From Chryseobacterium taiwanense (GTDB lineage Bacteria; Bacteroidota; Bacteroidia; Flavobacteriales; Weeksellaceae): a stretch of DNA of 64,000 nucleotides. Shown here piece by piece: positions 1 through 10,151 of the stretch. Location of the stretch: contig NZ_JWTA01000006.1 of NCBI RefSeq assembly GCF_000813825.1, positions 1 through 64,000 on the forward strand, given 5' to 3'. The position numbers and the translations under genes were made by a program. Below the pieces are notes generated by a model. The model made no database searches and was not told where the DNA came from. It saw only the letters and a program-made list of their open reading frames with translations. Numbering within the stretch: the stretch's first letter is position 1; each line of letters begins with the position of its first letter.

Positions 1-32
1 TCCCGCCGAGCTTTTTTTATCTGAATAAATTA

Positions 33-1037
33 CTATTTTTTGTTAGCAATCTCTTCTTTAATTTTATTTTCCAATTCTTCAGAAAGTTCAGGATTGTCTT
101 TCAATACATCTTTTACTGCATCACGACCTTGTCCTAATTTTGTTTCCTCGTAGCTGAACCAAGAACCGCTTTTCTTCACAATTCCTTGTTCTACAGCCTG
201 ATCCAAAATTTCTCCTGTTTTAGAAACTCCTTCACCGTACATAATGTCGAATTCAGCTTGTTTGAAAGGTGGAGCTACTTTGTTTTTTACAATTTTCACT
301 TTCACACGGCTTCCGATGGCTTCATCTCCGTTTTTAATAGGAGCAGATGCTTTTCTGATATCAATTCTTACAGAAGCGTAGAATTTCAAAGCATTACCAC
401 CGGTAGTTGTTTCAGGGTTTCCGAACATTACTCCGATTTTTTCTCTCAACTGGTTGATGAAGATTACCGTACATTTTGTTCTTGAAATCGTAGCTGTTAA
501 TTTTCTTAACGCCTGGGACATCAATCTCGCATGAAGCCCCATTTTAGAATCTCCCATTTCTCCTTCAATTTCTGCTTTTGGAGTAAGTGCTGCCACAGAG
601 TCAATTACTACAATATCGATCGCTCCTGAACGGATAAGGTTATCTGCAATTTCTAATGCCTGTTCCCCGTTATCTGGTTGAGAAATAATTAAGTTTTCTA
701 AATCGATTCCTAATTTTGCAGCATAGGTTCTGTCGAATGCATGTTCAGCATCAATGAAAGCAGCAATTCCTCCTGCTTTTTGAGCTTCTGCAATTGCGTG
801 AAGTGTTAAAGTAGTTTTACCTGAAGATTCCGGACCGTAGATTTCAATGATTCTTCCTCTTGGATAACCTCCAACCCCTAGAGCGATGTCTAATCCTAAA
901 GATCCTGAAGGAATCACTTCAATGGTATTGTCTACAGAACTGTCTCCTAATGTCATTACAGTCCCTTTTCCGTATGTTTTATCTAGTTTTTCAAGCACTA
1001 AGGCAAGTGCTTTCTTTTTATCGTCTGCGTTGCTCAT
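33..1037 (-). CDS. recA: Recombinase A
   Basis: RecA is the ATP-dependent strand-exchange protein of homologous recombination and the co-protease of the SOS response; it acts in the cytoplasm on single-stranded DNA. The 334-residue length is typical for the family. The Walker A motif GPESSGKT lies at residues 68-75, and the conserved core ([39 protein letters not shown]) is intact. The C-terminus is short and lysine/glutamate-rich, as usual. It is transcribed leftward; a Bacteroidota -7 element (TACTTTTG) lies about 20 bases ahead of the ATG. The next gene upstream is on the same strand but 156 bases away, so it is probably monocistronic. No LexA-type operator was recognised. Identification is secure. 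Confidence 0.98.
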   Translation of the reverse strand: MSNADDKKKALALVLEKLDKTYGKGTVMTLGDSSVDNTIEVIPSGSLGLDIALGVGGYPRGRIIEIYGPESSGKTTLTLHAIAEAQKAGGIAAFIDAEHAFDRTYAAKLGIDLENLIISQPDNGEQALEIADNLIRSGAIDIVVIDSVAALTPKAEIEGEMGDSKMGLHARLMSQALRKLTATISRTKCTVIFINQLREKIGVMFGNPETTTGGNALKFYASVRIDIRKASAPIKNGDEAIGSRVKVKIVKNKVAPPFKQAEFDIMYGEGVSKTGEILDQAVEQGIVKKSGSWFSYEETKLGQGRDAVKDVLKDNPELSEELENKIKEEIANKK

Positions 1038-1056
1038 CTGTATAATTATAATTTCT

Positions 1057-1064
1057 CAAAAGTA
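1057..1064 (-). promoter_or_regulatory. recA promoter, -7 element
   Basis: On the minus strand this reads TACTTTTG, an exact match to the Bacteroidota -7 consensus TAnnTTTG, 19 bases before the recA ATG. No clear -33 TTG is seen at the usual 17-23 base spacing, so the call rests on the -7 box and its position. Confidence 0.45.
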
Positions 1065-1193
1065 CATAATTTATAGTTGAAAAGCTAATATTATTTGTTG
1101 CCAGAAATCATTTTTTAAGTAAGAGAAATATAATGTATTCATCCTTAACTTGTTCAAAATTAAAAGAATGTATTGATGGAGTTTTTTATAGAT

Positions 1194-2390
1194 TTAATGA
1201 AAATTTGAGTTATGGGTGATTTTTAAATAATCGCTCAATACCTTCATCTGATCCTTGTTTCCTTTGTTGATTCTGGCTTGTCGGCTAACTGTTTTGTCAT
1301 AGATTTTATTGATCAGCCATTTTGTTCTGGGAAAAGTATTTTTGTTAGAAACCTCAGGAATTTGTAGTCTCTTACAAACTTCATCATCTAGTAAAAACCA
1401 GGTACAACAGATATGAAGATAACGCAAGTTTTTTCTTTGAAACTGATATTTCAAAATTGGATTTTCTAACGATTCATTGAGAAGAGAATGGGCTAGAAGT
1501 ACAGAATCTTTATCAGCCGGTGGTTGAACAGAAGTCCATAAGTAAAAATATTCTGTAGCCTGTTTCTTATCATTTGGAAGAAGATTTTCAGGAATCCCTA
1601 ATAAATAACCTACATATTTCCAAAGATGGAAAAGTCCTTTTTCCTCTTTCTCTGAAAAGGTATTTCCCAATTTATGAAGACTGTGTAAAAAAACAAGACT
1701 GAACCCAATATAAGTAGCCATCATATCCCATGAATTGATAGGTTCTCCCCAGTTTTCTGTATCCCAGTTTTTGTAATACTTTTTTAAAGAAACTCTGGCA
1801 TAAGAATGAATTAATCTAGTTTTGATAGCAAATTCATATCCTTTTTTATGAACTTCCAACGCATTATATCTTGTTGCGTTTACCCAAAAATCCAACGTTT
1901 CGGAAAGACGTTTTACAGCTCCTTTTTTCAGTGCTTCTGTTGCGATCAGAGGTTTGTTGAGGTAAGCATAATCATAGCCACCAATCAGACAATAATCTCT
2001 TAAAGAAATCAGAGAGTCGAGATTGCTTCTCATACAAAGTTCTGCACCGGATTTAATTAAATCATAATCAAGCCAGTCGGGAATTCTTTGTGTCTGTTGA
2101 AAAAGTTGTTTTACGCTTTCAGGAACATTATCATTTTCAGAAACACCATTTCTAATATACTGCTCAATTTCTTTAGAAGCTTCATGGAATTTTTTTGTAA
2201 GATAAACCTCTCTTACAACCTGATCACCAATTTCATCCACATGATAAAAATAGGGCGCGAATTTTTTAAAATCATTAAAATTGACTTCTGCTCCGGAAAA
2301 TTCAATAAGCTGCTTTCCGTTGCCTTTCGTCCAAAAATCTTTAAAATGAGATGAATCCTTAAATCGCGGTTGTAAAATTGTGTTTTCCAT
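1194..2390 (-). CDS. MpaB/rubber-oxygenase (Lcp)-like protein, DUF2236 type
   Basis: This 398-residue protein resembles the oxygenase MpaB / latex-clearing protein family (DUF2236), whose characterised members use b-type haem for oxidative C-C cleavage. Family-like features are the long helical segment with GGYDYAYLNKPL, the following WVNATRYNALEVHKKG and the histidine-containing RLIHSYAR, and a C-terminal helical region with LHSLHKLG. The natural substrate cannot be read from sequence. I start it at the ATG giving MENTILQPRF; the frame stays open upstream for 35 more codons, but those look like untranslated AT-rich DNA. There is no signal peptide, so it is probably cytoplasmic. It stands alone between recA and an unrelated divergent gene. 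The family assignment is moderately sure, the activity is not. Confidence 0.7.
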   Translation of the reverse strand: MENTILQPRFKDSSHFKDFWTKGNGKQLIEFSGAEVNFNDFKKFAPYFYHVDEIGDQVVREVYLTKKFHEASKEIEQYIRNGVSENDNVPESVKQLFQQTQRIPDWLDYDLIKSGAELCMRSNLDSLISLRDYCLIGGYDYAYLNKPLIATEALKKGAVKRLSETLDFWVNATRYNALEVHKKGYEFAIKTRLIHSYARVSLKKYYKNWDTENWGEPINSWDMMATYIGFSLVFLHSLHKLGNTFSEKEEKGLFHLWKYVGYLLGIPENLLPNDKKQATEYFYLWTSVQPPADKDSVLLAHSLLNESLENPILKYQFQRKNLRYLHICCTWFLLDDEVCKRLQIPEVSNKNTFPRTKWLINKIYDKTVSRQARINKGNKDQMKVLSDYLKITHNSNFH

Positions 2391-2602
2391 TCCTATAAAA
2401 GTACAAGTTTTCCATTTAAATGAGATGGTGAGATTTATCAGTTTCATCAAAATGTTAATGATCTTTCTTCTTTTAAACTTTATTAAAAATACCACAAAAG
2501 TGTGATTTTTTAGTATTTGAAAATGAATTAAATTTGGTTAAAACCTAATGTTAATCTATGTTGGAGGCTTTCGCTTAATTTTAACTAATAAACTAAATAA
2601 CT

Positions 2603-3502
2603 ATGAAAACAAAAATTTTATTGCTGTTTCTGCTTGGATGTGCAGGAATGGTTTTGGGACAAGAGAAAGAAATTAAAGAAGGAGGGAATTATTACTTTAA
2701 TTATCCATCAAAAGAAAATCTTAAAAAGTTTAAAAATGAAACTAATCTTAAAGATAAAGTAGAAATTTCTAGTATCCAAGAAGAAATTGAAGGATCAAAA
2801 TTTAGAATTCAGGTTAGAAAAGTGGATGATAATATGGTTTATTTTGTATTTGGGAAATTTTCCGAATCAGAAATGGAAAGTAAAATTAATAATGTAAATA
2901 TTGAGAGCGCTGATGTGCAAGGGATATATTTAAAGGAGCTTCAGAAAAGAATGAGTGATTCAGAATTTCAAAAGTTCATGGCAAGAATTCCTAAACAAAC
3001 TAAAGATAAAAAGAAAGTTTTATACTCTTTGCCTAAAGATAAATTTAAAATTGTGACGCAACCTTTATATGATAGAATTGATTGGCGAGTTGGTGTCTAT
3101 ACCGTTCCGTTCAAACTACGTCTTGGAGGATTTGCTTTTGATGCAAATGTGAATTTGGGTGCTAATATTGGAGGAAAAATCAGATGGGATAGAGAAATAG
3201 AAAATGGCTTTGCGATTGAACCAATTTTTGGATTCGGTTTGGCAAGTATAAAACTTGATGAATCAAATAGCAATGTTACAACTGCCAATACAAATGTAAG
3301 TGCTTTTACAGTAAATACGGGGGTATTATTTCATATTACAAATGCGATTAATGTTGGTGTAACGTTTGGACTTGATCGAATTAGTAAAAATGACCAAAAT
3401 AATTATGATTGGAAGTATAATAATAAAGGCTGGTTTGGATTAGGAATTAATGTAGCCTTTAACAACCAAGGTGGTAATACTGGAGATAAGGGAGTTAATT
3501 AA
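2603..3502 (+). CDS. Secreted/outer-membrane protein, unknown function
   Basis: This 299-residue protein starts with a clear signal peptide (MKTKILLLFLLGCAGMVLGQ, cleavage near residue 20). The middle is charged and Lys/Glu-rich. The last ~140 residues alternate polar and aromatic/hydrophobic residues with many glycines (LGGFAFDANVNLGANIGGKI, FGFGLASIKL, GVLFHITNAINVGVTFGLD, GWFGLGINVAFNN), the pattern of an outer-membrane beta-barrel. I do not recognise a named family. It is transcribed alone, divergently from the MpaB-like gene, and ends at a strong bidirectional terminator shared with gapA. Confidence 0.8.
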   Translation: MKTKILLLFLLGCAGMVLGQEKEIKEGGNYYFNYPSKENLKKFKNETNLKDKVEISSIQEEIEGSKFRIQVRKVDDNMVYFVFGKFSESEMESKINNVNIESADVQGIYLKELQKRMSDSEFQKFMARIPKQTKDKKKVLYSLPKDKFKIVTQPLYDRIDWRVGVYTVPFKLRLGGFAFDANVNLGANIGGKIRWDREIENGFAIEPIFGFGLASIKLDESNSNVTTANTNVSAFTVNTGVLFHITNAINVGVTFGLDRISKNDQNNYDWKYNNKGWFGLGINVAFNNQGGNTGDKGVN

Positions 3503-3573
3503 TGATATAAAGTATCAGTGTACTTTCTAAAAAAAATAAATTAATTTCTTCATACAATTTAAGACGAAAAACA

Positions 3574-3600
3574 AAAAACCTTCCCATTGGGAAGGTTTTT
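3574..3600. terminator. Bidirectional terminator between outer-membrane gene and gapA
   Basis: A 12-bp perfect stem (AAAAACCTTCCC / GGGAAGGTTTTT) with an ATT loop lies between two convergent genes. It has T-runs on both strands, so it can stop transcription from either side. Confidence 0.85.
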
Positions 3601-3622
3601 ATAATTTGTTGCGAGTTGCTAA

Positions 3623-4648
<1,026 letters not shown>

Positions 4649-4658
4649 TTAAAAAATA

Positions 4659-5645
4659 TTAGATTGCTAAAATTTCTGAAATCAGTAAAAGATCCTTATT
4701 GATTTCGTTATGTTTTTTAATGGCTTCTTCAATTGGTGTATACACCAAATCGTTGGAACGCATTCCTGCCATTACGTTTGTTTGTCCTTCCATTAATCCT
4801 GTTACGGCTCCATACCCCAGTCTGCTTGCCAAAACTCTGTCGGCGCAGCTTGGAGAACCTCCTCTCTGGATGTGTCCTAAGATAGCAACACGGATATCAT
4901 AATCAGGGAATTCAGCTTTTGTTTTTTCAGCTAATTCATAGATGTTAGCTAATTTTTCGCCTTCTGCGACAACTACAATACTGGAAGATTTTCCTGTTTT
5001 TTCAGCATTTCTGAAGTTTGCGAAAAGTTCATCAATACTGTCTTTTCTCTCAGGAATTAAAATATCAAGAGCTCCGGCTGCCAATCCACTATTTAAAGCA
5101 ATAAAACCTGCATCACGACCCATTACTTCCACAAAGAAAACTCTGTTGTGAGAAGTTGCCGTATCACGAATTTTATCGATCGCTTCCATAGCAGTATTTA
5201 AGGCTGTATCGTAACCGATGGTATTATCAGTTCCGAAAATATCATTATCGATCGTTCCTGGAACGCCAATCACTCGGATTCCGAATTCTTCGTTAAAGAT
5301 TTTTGCTCCCGTGAAAGTTCCGTCTCCTCCGATACATACCAAAGCATCGACACCATGTTTTACACAGTTATCGTAAGCCTTTTGACGACCTTCTTTCGTT
5401 TTAAACTCCATGGAACGGGCGGATTTCAAGATGGTTCCTCCCTGATTGATTATATTTTTTACGGAACGAGGACCCATTTTCAGGAAATCATCGTGGATTA
5501 AGCCATTGTAGCCTTCTCTTACTCCGTAGCATTCGATATTATAATAATTCGCGGTTCTTACTACCGCCCTTAATGCTGCATTCATACCCGGAGAATCTCC
5601 TCCTGAAGTAAGAACTGCAATTTTTTTTACAGCACTCTCTTTCAT
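4659..5645 (-). CDS. pfkA: ATP-dependent 6-phosphofructokinase
   Basis: PfkA phosphorylates fructose-6-phosphate to fructose-1,6-bisphosphate, the committed step of glycolysis. The 328-residue length fits the bacterial PfkA group. GGDSPG (residues 15-20), GGDGT (106-110) and the catalytic PGTIDND (129-135) are intact; GGDGT favours ATP rather than pyrophosphate as donor. GHIQRGGSPS supplies substrate-binding residues. It is followed after 31 bases by gapA, so the two are probably co-transcribed. A TAnnTTTG box lies about 20 bases upstream. Confidence 0.97.
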   Translation of the reverse strand: MKESAVKKIAVLTSGGDSPGMNAALRAVVRTANYYNIECYGVREGYNGLIHDDFLKMGPRSVKNIINQGGTILKSARSMEFKTKEGRQKAYDNCVKHGVDALVCIGGDGTFTGAKIFNEEFGIRVIGVPGTIDNDIFGTDNTIGYDTALNTAMEAIDKIRDTATSHNRVFFVEVMGRDAGFIALNSGLAAGALDILIPERKDSIDELFANFRNAEKTGKSSSIVVVAEGEKLANIYELAEKTKAEFPDYDIRVAILGHIQRGGSPSCADRVLASRLGYGAVTGLMEGQTNVMAGMRSNDLVYTPIEEAIKKHNEINKDLLLISEILAI

Positions 5646-5665
5646 CTAGTAAAAAATTTCGAACA

Positions 5666-5673
5666 CAAATTTA
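5666..5673 (-). promoter_or_regulatory. pfkA-gapA promoter, -7 element
   Basis: The minus strand reads TAAATTTG, an exact match to the Bacteroidota -7 consensus, 20 bases ahead of the pfkA ATG. No convincing -33 TTG at standard spacing was found. Confidence 0.45.
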
Positions 5674-5872
5674 CAAAAACAAGTTCAGATAATGGTAGTA
5701 ACTTTATAAGAGTTTTGAATATAAATTATTAAACCCATCTAAAACTTGTAAGTTTGGAAATAGCACTCACTGTTTGAGTCTTTGGCGAGACGATAGTGAA
5801 ATTGTATCAAGGTGATTTTTTCGTCAAACATTCAGACTGTATTTCAATTAACAAATACAATAGATAAAAATA

Positions 5873-5902
5873 AAAAGCCGGAAGATTTTTCTTCCGACTA
5901 AG
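5873..5902 (-). terminator. Terminator of the Asn-rich secreted protein gene
   Basis: On the minus strand an AGTCGGAAGA / TCTTCCGGCT hairpin is followed by a T-run (TTTTTATTTTTA). It lies about 30 bases past the stop codon of the gene at 5935-6558. Confidence 0.75.
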
Positions 5903-5934
5903 TTTAAGTTATTTTTCAATATCAGTTTGTGAAA

Positions 5935-6558
5935 TTAATTTAAATATCCTGCAACTTGATATCCTCTAGAAACTTTAGTGAATAATACACCATCATATTC
6001 GTAGTACATATATCCTTGGTAATTTACTCTCTCATAGCCAGCTGGTAAAGAAGGTACAATTGTTCCTATTCTTGGAGTTACAACTTCATAGTAACCATTG
6101 TTTTGGTTATAAAAAATACCGTCAAGGAAGTAGTATAAAATGTTCCCGAAAGTTACTCTGTGATAATTGTTGGGAATTGTTTTTACTCTCATTCCTTTTG
6201 GGGGAGCTACATTTACATATCTTCCGCCTGTTTCAAGATAATATTTACCATCTTTATATTGATAATTTTTATTATTATGAGAAATAGGTTGAGCATTATT
6301 TGGACGCTTATTAATGGTTACTACTTTTTTTGTTTGTCCTTTTTCGAACTGAACATTATTACGATTAACATTTCCTACATTATTAATGTTGCCAGGCTTA
6401 TTGTTTGATTGCCCATTAGGACGATTCGAATTGTTATTGGATTGTTGGTTCGATTGATTAGGTCTGTTATCTCTATCTTTTTGTTGCGCCACAGCAACAT
6501 TAGAAATGGTAAGAAATAATGCAGCAATAAATACTGATATTTTGGTTGAATTTTTCAT
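5935..6558 (-). CDS. DUF6515-like secreted protein with Asn/Gln-rich linker
   Basis: This 207-residue protein has a signal peptide (cleavage after VAVAQ, near residue 25). A low-complexity Asn/Gln/Arg/Pro segment follows (about residues 27-75). The folded C-terminal half holds repeated short motifs built on G-x-x-Y-Y: KDGKYYLETGG, LDGIFYNQNNGYYEV and YDGVLFTKVSRGYQV, each preceded by a VNVAPPKG / VPSLPAG-type turn. That arrangement matches the Bacteroidota family DUF6515, of unknown function. It is probably periplasmic or surface-exposed. It is a single gene with its own terminator. Confidence 0.75.
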   Translation of the reverse strand: MKNSTKISVFIAALFLTISNVAVAQQKDRDNRPNQSNQQSNNNSNRPNGQSNNKPGNINNVGNVNRNNVQFEKGQTKKVVTINKRPNNAQPISHNNKNYQYKDGKYYLETGGRYVNVAPPKGMRVKTIPNNYHRVTFGNILYYFLDGIFYNQNNGYYEVVTPRIGTIVPSLPAGYERVNYQGYMYYEYDGVLFTKVSRGYQVAGYLN

Positions 6559-6999
6559 GACATTAAATTGTTAAATTATTTGTTACAATACATTCATAAA
6601 ATATACCAAGAAAATGAAGTTTCGACGTTTGATGTATATTTATAGACGAAGTCCTAAAAGAAATCTACCAACCGTATTTAGAAGATTTTTATTTGTTGCA
6701 AAAAATAATTTATGCTTACATAATTTGAAAATGAAAATTTTGTAGAAGGAAAAATCGAAGGTTTCTGAAATACTTATGATGTCCTTTTTTATGCTATAAA
6801 AGGCAAAAGCTTTTGTGACTTTTGCGGTTTGGAAATTTAAATTTTATGTTCAGAAATAATTCCAAAATTGATAAATGTCAACTCTTTTTGATTGAAGTTA
6901 TCCGCAGTTTGCAGAGACAAAATTAGTATATTTACGGTCATTAAATGAATTGAGTGTAATTGCAAAGCATATTACATTATTATATAAAATAGCTTACTT
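6559..6999. other. 441-base divergent intergenic region
   Basis: No credible gene is seen between the DUF6515 gene and mvaA. The stretch is AT-rich and contains the 12-bp palindrome CAAAAGCTTTTG at 6804-6815. A TTTG / TATATTTA pair near 6916-6937 could be a weak mvaA promoter; the -7 box is one base off consensus and the spacing is short. Confidence 0.5.
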
Positions 7000-8328
7000 A
7001 TGAATCATAAACCGGTAGAAGGTTTTTCTAAATTAACAAAACAGGGAAAAATCGATTGGCTAGTTAACGAATACCTTGAAGGAAACTCAGAATATCAACA
7101 TATATTAAATCAATACTGGAACGAAAATGCTGATTTGCAGAAACTTCATGATGAGTTTTCTGAAAACACCATTTCCAATTTTTATATGCCTTACGGAATT
7201 GCTCCGAATTTTTTAATTGACGGAAAATTATTTGCACTTCCAATGGCGGTTGAAGAAAGTTCTGTAGTCGCAGCAGCTTCAAAAGCTGCAAAATTCTGGA
7301 TTGATAAAGGTGGTTTTAAAACAACAATTATCAACAATGAAAAACTAGGTCATACTCACTTCATCTTTAATGTTGAACCTCATAAATTGCTTCATTTCTT
7401 TAATTTTAATTTAAAGAAAAAATTAATGGAAGCGACTGAGGATATCACTGCCAACATGAGAAATCGTGGAGGTGGGATTTTAGACATTAAGTTGGTAGAT
7501 AAAACTTCCGAAATGCCAAATTATTACCAGCTAAAAGCAAGTTTTGATACGGTAGATTCGATGGGGGCAAACTTCATTAATTCTTGTCTGGAACAGTTTG
7601 GAAAAACACTAAAACAGGAAGTGGCAGTCAGTGAAGATTTCTCACACGAAGAAAAGAATTCTTTGCAGATTGTGATGAATATTCTTTCCAACTTTACCCC
7701 TGATTGTATCGTAAGAGCTGAGGTTTCTTGTAAAATCGAAGACTTAAAAGACGATAGTGGAATTTCCAATGAAGAATTTGCTTCAAAATTCAAACAAGCC
7801 GTAACAATTGCTGAAATTGAACCTTTCCGTGCGACCACTCACAATAAAGGAATTATGAATGGAGTAGATGCCGTGGTAATTGCTACAGGAAATGATTTTA
7901 GAGCTACGGAAGCTTGTGCACATGCTTATGCGGCAAGAAATGGAAAATATTCTTCTTTAACTCATTGTACAACAGACAACGGAATTTTCAGATTCTGGAT
8001 TGACCTTCCTATTTCTGTAGGAGTTGTTGGTGGTTTGACGAATCTTCATCCATTGGTAAAATTCTCTTTGGCACTTCTTGGAAAACCTTCTGCTCAGGAA
8101 TTGATGAGTATTTTGGCAGTTTCCGGTTTAGCGCAGAATTTTGGGGCTTTGCGTTCTTTGGTAACAACGGGAATTCAGAAAGGGCACATGAAAATGCATT
8201 TACTGAATATCTTGAATCAAATGGGAGCTACAGAGGAAGAGAAGCAACATTTTGTGACCTATTTCAAAGATAAAACGGTTACTCACCATGAAGTTATTAA
8301 TGAATTTAACAGATTAAGAGGTCAATAA
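7000..8328 (+). CDS. mvaA: Hydroxymethylglutaryl-CoA reductase, degradative (class II) type
   Basis: HMG-CoA reductase interconverts HMG-CoA and mevalonate; in flavobacteria it feeds the mevalonate route to isoprenoids. The 442-residue protein has the class II layout. Residues corresponding to the catalytic set of the Pseudomonas enzyme are present: Glu85 in PMAVEE, Lys283 in THNKG, Asp299 in GND and His396 in GHMKMH. The class-typical TTDNGIFRFW and GVVGGLTNLHP stretches are also intact. Its stop overlaps the start of a 55-codon membrane protein gene by one base (TAATG), so the downstream genes are probably translationally coupled. The usual mevalonate kinase genes are not in this window. 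Confidence 0.93.
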   Translation: MNHKPVEGFSKLTKQGKIDWLVNEYLEGNSEYQHILNQYWNENADLQKLHDEFSENTISNFYMPYGIAPNFLIDGKLFALPMAVEESSVVAAASKAAKFWIDKGGFKTTIINNEKLGHTHFIFNVEPHKLLHFFNFNLKKKLMEATEDITANMRNRGGGILDIKLVDKTSEMPNYYQLKASFDTVDSMGANFINSCLEQFGKTLKQEVAVSEDFSHEEKNSLQIVMNILSNFTPDCIVRAEVSCKIEDLKDDSGISNEEFASKFKQAVTIAEIEPFRATTHNKGIMNGVDAVVIATGNDFRATEACAHAYAARNGKYSSLTHCTTDNGIFRFWIDLPISVGVVGGLTNLHPLVKFSLALLGKPSAQELMSILAVSGLAQNFGALRSLVTTGIQKGHMKMHLLNILNQMGATEEEKQHFVTYFKDKTVTHHEVINEFNRLRGQ

Positions 8329-8495
8329 TGATACAGATTATTCTTGCCATTATCATCTTGCTTTTCGGGCTCTTTTTAAAGAAAACCAATCATCCGGGAT
8401 TCAGGAGTTCTAAAAGATTTGCGATTATGTTTATTATTTTGGGAGGTGCGGTATTGATTAGCAAACTGGTTTTCTATTTTTTACATCCCGCATAG
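8328..8495 (+). CDS. Small two-helix membrane protein, unknown
   Basis: This 55-residue open frame starts at the ATG that overlaps the mvaA stop by one base, and its TAG overlaps the GTG of the next gene by one base. It is almost entirely two hydrophobic helices (MIQIILAIIILLFGLFLK and RFAIMFIILGGAVLIS) joined by a basic loop (KKTNHPGFRSSKR), so it is probably an inner-membrane protein with a positively charged loop. No function can be assigned. The tight overlaps on both sides are the best evidence that it is real. Confidence 0.75.
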   Translation: MIQIILAIIILLFGLFLKKTNHPGFRSSKRFAIMFIILGGAVLISKLVFYFLHPA

Positions 8496-9565
8496 TGAAA
8501 AAGAAAATTGTATTCTTTCTGTTGATCTACGGTTTAAGTTTTTCACAGCAGAAACATTTACTCATAAAAGATTTGATGCCGAAATCTGAGGATTCAGTGT
8601 TTCCGGTAATTTCCTATTCAGAAAATTCAAGAGTGGAAAATAAAATCAATACCTTTTTGCAGGTTGATCAGCTGGAATACATTCCTGGATCAATAGGGAA
8701 TCCATTTAAACTGGTTTCTACGGGAAAAACTTCCTATTCCAATTATGTTTATTTTTATAGTTGGGAAAAACTGGAAACGCCTAAAAATATTCTGAGTCTT
8801 GCATTGGATGGGGAAGCTTCAGGAGCTTATCCGGAAGGTTTTTCCATCTGGAAGAATTTTGATCTGAGAACCGGGAATTTAATTAATGCTAATGATTTAT
8901 TTCAGCCCAATTCAGTGAAAACGGTTGAAAATTTAATTCAGAAAAGCATAAAGAAAGAGGTAAATGATTTTCTTACACAGTTAAAATCTGAGAAAAATCC
9001 TTCAGAAGAAGTTGTAGACCAGATTTCTATTTATGAAGATTGTTTTACAGATTTTACCTTAGATGGAATTGAATATTATTTCGGGAAAGATAAAATCAGA
9101 TTTATTGCAGGAAGATGCTCCAATCATGCGATGAGAGCATTGGATGAACTGGATAGCCATGTGGTTGAGTTTCCTTATAAGGATATGGAAAAATACTGGA
9201 GTCCTTATGCGAAAAATTTATTGTCAGGTTCTGAAAAAATGGATAGAACAAGTTTTAGCAATAAGTTGTATAAAGGGAAAATCGATGGGAAATATCCTAT
9301 CACGGTTTTAATTGAAAAAGTGTATGGAGACGGTTCTTTTTCTGCGAAATACTGGTATGATAAAAATAAAAAGCTGATTGAATGGAATGGCAAGTTGAAA
9401 GGAAACCATATTTCTATTATAGAAAATGATTATTATAGCGAAGAAACCAATCAGTGGATTTTCAGAGCTTTGGTAGAAGCAGAACTCAAGGGCAATAAAA
9501 TCGTTGGAACCTGGCAGGATTATAAAACAAAAAAATATTTAAATCTAGAATTAGAAGAATTATAA
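8495..9565 (+). CDS. Secreted protein with DUF3298-like region
   Basis: This 356-residue protein begins at a GTG whose G is the last base of the preceding TAG. It has a signal peptide (KKKIVFFLLIYGLSFSQQ). The middle contains FDLRTGNLINANDLF, typical of DUF3298/RsiV-like domains, in a context of YxEDCFTDFTLDGIEYYFGKDKIRF. The C-terminal ~90 residues form a second domain with Gly/Trp/Tyr beta-strands (KGKIDGKYPITVLIEK, KYWYDKNKKLIEWNGKLKG, GTWQDYKTKKY). It is probably periplasmic; its role is unknown. It sits in a run mvaA - small membrane protein - this gene - DUF423, with spacings of -1, -1 and 1 base. Confidence 0.75.
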   Translation: MKKKIVFFLLIYGLSFSQQKHLLIKDLMPKSEDSVFPVISYSENSRVENKINTFLQVDQLEYIPGSIGNPFKLVSTGKTSYSNYVYFYSWEKLETPKNILSLALDGEASGAYPEGFSIWKNFDLRTGNLINANDLFQPNSVKTVENLIQKSIKKEVNDFLTQLKSEKNPSEEVVDQISIYEDCFTDFTLDGIEYYFGKDKIRFIAGRCSNHAMRALDELDSHVVEFPYKDMEKYWSPYAKNLLSGSEKMDRTSFSNKLYKGKIDGKYPITVLIEKVYGDGSFSAKYWYDKNKKLIEWNGKLKGNHISIIENDYYSEETNQWIFRALVEAELKGNKIVGTWQDYKTKKYLNLELEEL

Positions 9566-9566
9566 A

Positions 9567-9953
9567 ATGAAAACAATTACTTTAGTTTTTGGAGCGGTTT
9601 ACGGAATGTTATCTGTGATTTTAGGCGCATTCGGAGCACATGCTTTAAAGAAAATTTTGTCTGTAGAGAGACTGGAGAGTTTTGAAACAGGAGTGAGATA
9701 CCAGATGTACGCTGCATTCTTTTTATTAATTATCGGCTACATTTTGAAATTTGAAACTTCATCAGAAAAATGGACTTCAATTTTAATGATTGTAGGAACA
9801 CTTTTATTCTCAGTAAGCATTTATTTCTTGAGTTTACAGGATTATTTGGGAGCAAATCTGAAATTTTTAGGACCAATAACTCCACTTGGAGGATTATTCA
9901 TGATCCTAAGCTGGTTGATGCTTATTTTTCATTTTGCTAAAGGCAGGATTTAA
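9567..9953 (+). CDS. DUF423 family membrane protein
   Basis: This 128-residue protein of the DUF423 (YgdD-like) family has four predicted transmembrane helices. The family-typical N-terminus GAVYGMLSVILGAFGAHALKK and the ETGVRYQMYAAF segment (residues 32-44) are both clear. The C-terminus has PITPLGGLFMILSWLML. The biochemical function of the family is unknown. It starts one base after the stop of the preceding gene and is the last gene of the mvaA run. Confidence 0.9.
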   Translation: MKTITLVFGAVYGMLSVILGAFGAHALKKILSVERLESFETGVRYQMYAAFFLLIIGYILKFETSSEKWTSILMIVGTLLFSVSIYFLSLQDYLGANLKFLGPITPLGGLFMILSWLMLIFHFAKGRI

Positions 9954-10000
9954 AAGAAAAATCAATATTGCTCAAGCTGATCAAAAAATAATATTAGCAA

Positions 10001-10032
10001 TGTCATGCTGAGCGAAGTCGAAGCATCTCAAA
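10001..10032. repeat. Dispersed palindromic repeat family A, single arm
   Basis: The stretch beginning TGTCATGCTGAGCGAAGTCG resembles the left arm of the TGTCATT...AATGACA elements at 43888, 45036 and 63512. A matching right arm is not found downstream, so this is a partial copy. Confidence 0.6.
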
Positions 10033-10151
10033 TTTTTTTAAATAACGTTCAAAGCTTTTATGAGCTCAGTTTTGCATTCACCCTCGTTTGCAAAGTGAGA
10101 GAATACTAAAACAAATGATGAAACTTCCTTTTAATATGTAATACATCAAAA

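Noticed and set aside
186-485. Plus-strand open frame inside recA
   Set aside because: It is a shadow of recA in the opposite strand with no features of its own.
6804-6815. CAAAAGCTTTTG palindrome as an operator for mvaA
   Set aside because: A 12-base AT-rich palindrome is expected by chance at this composition, and it is ~190 bases from the start codon.
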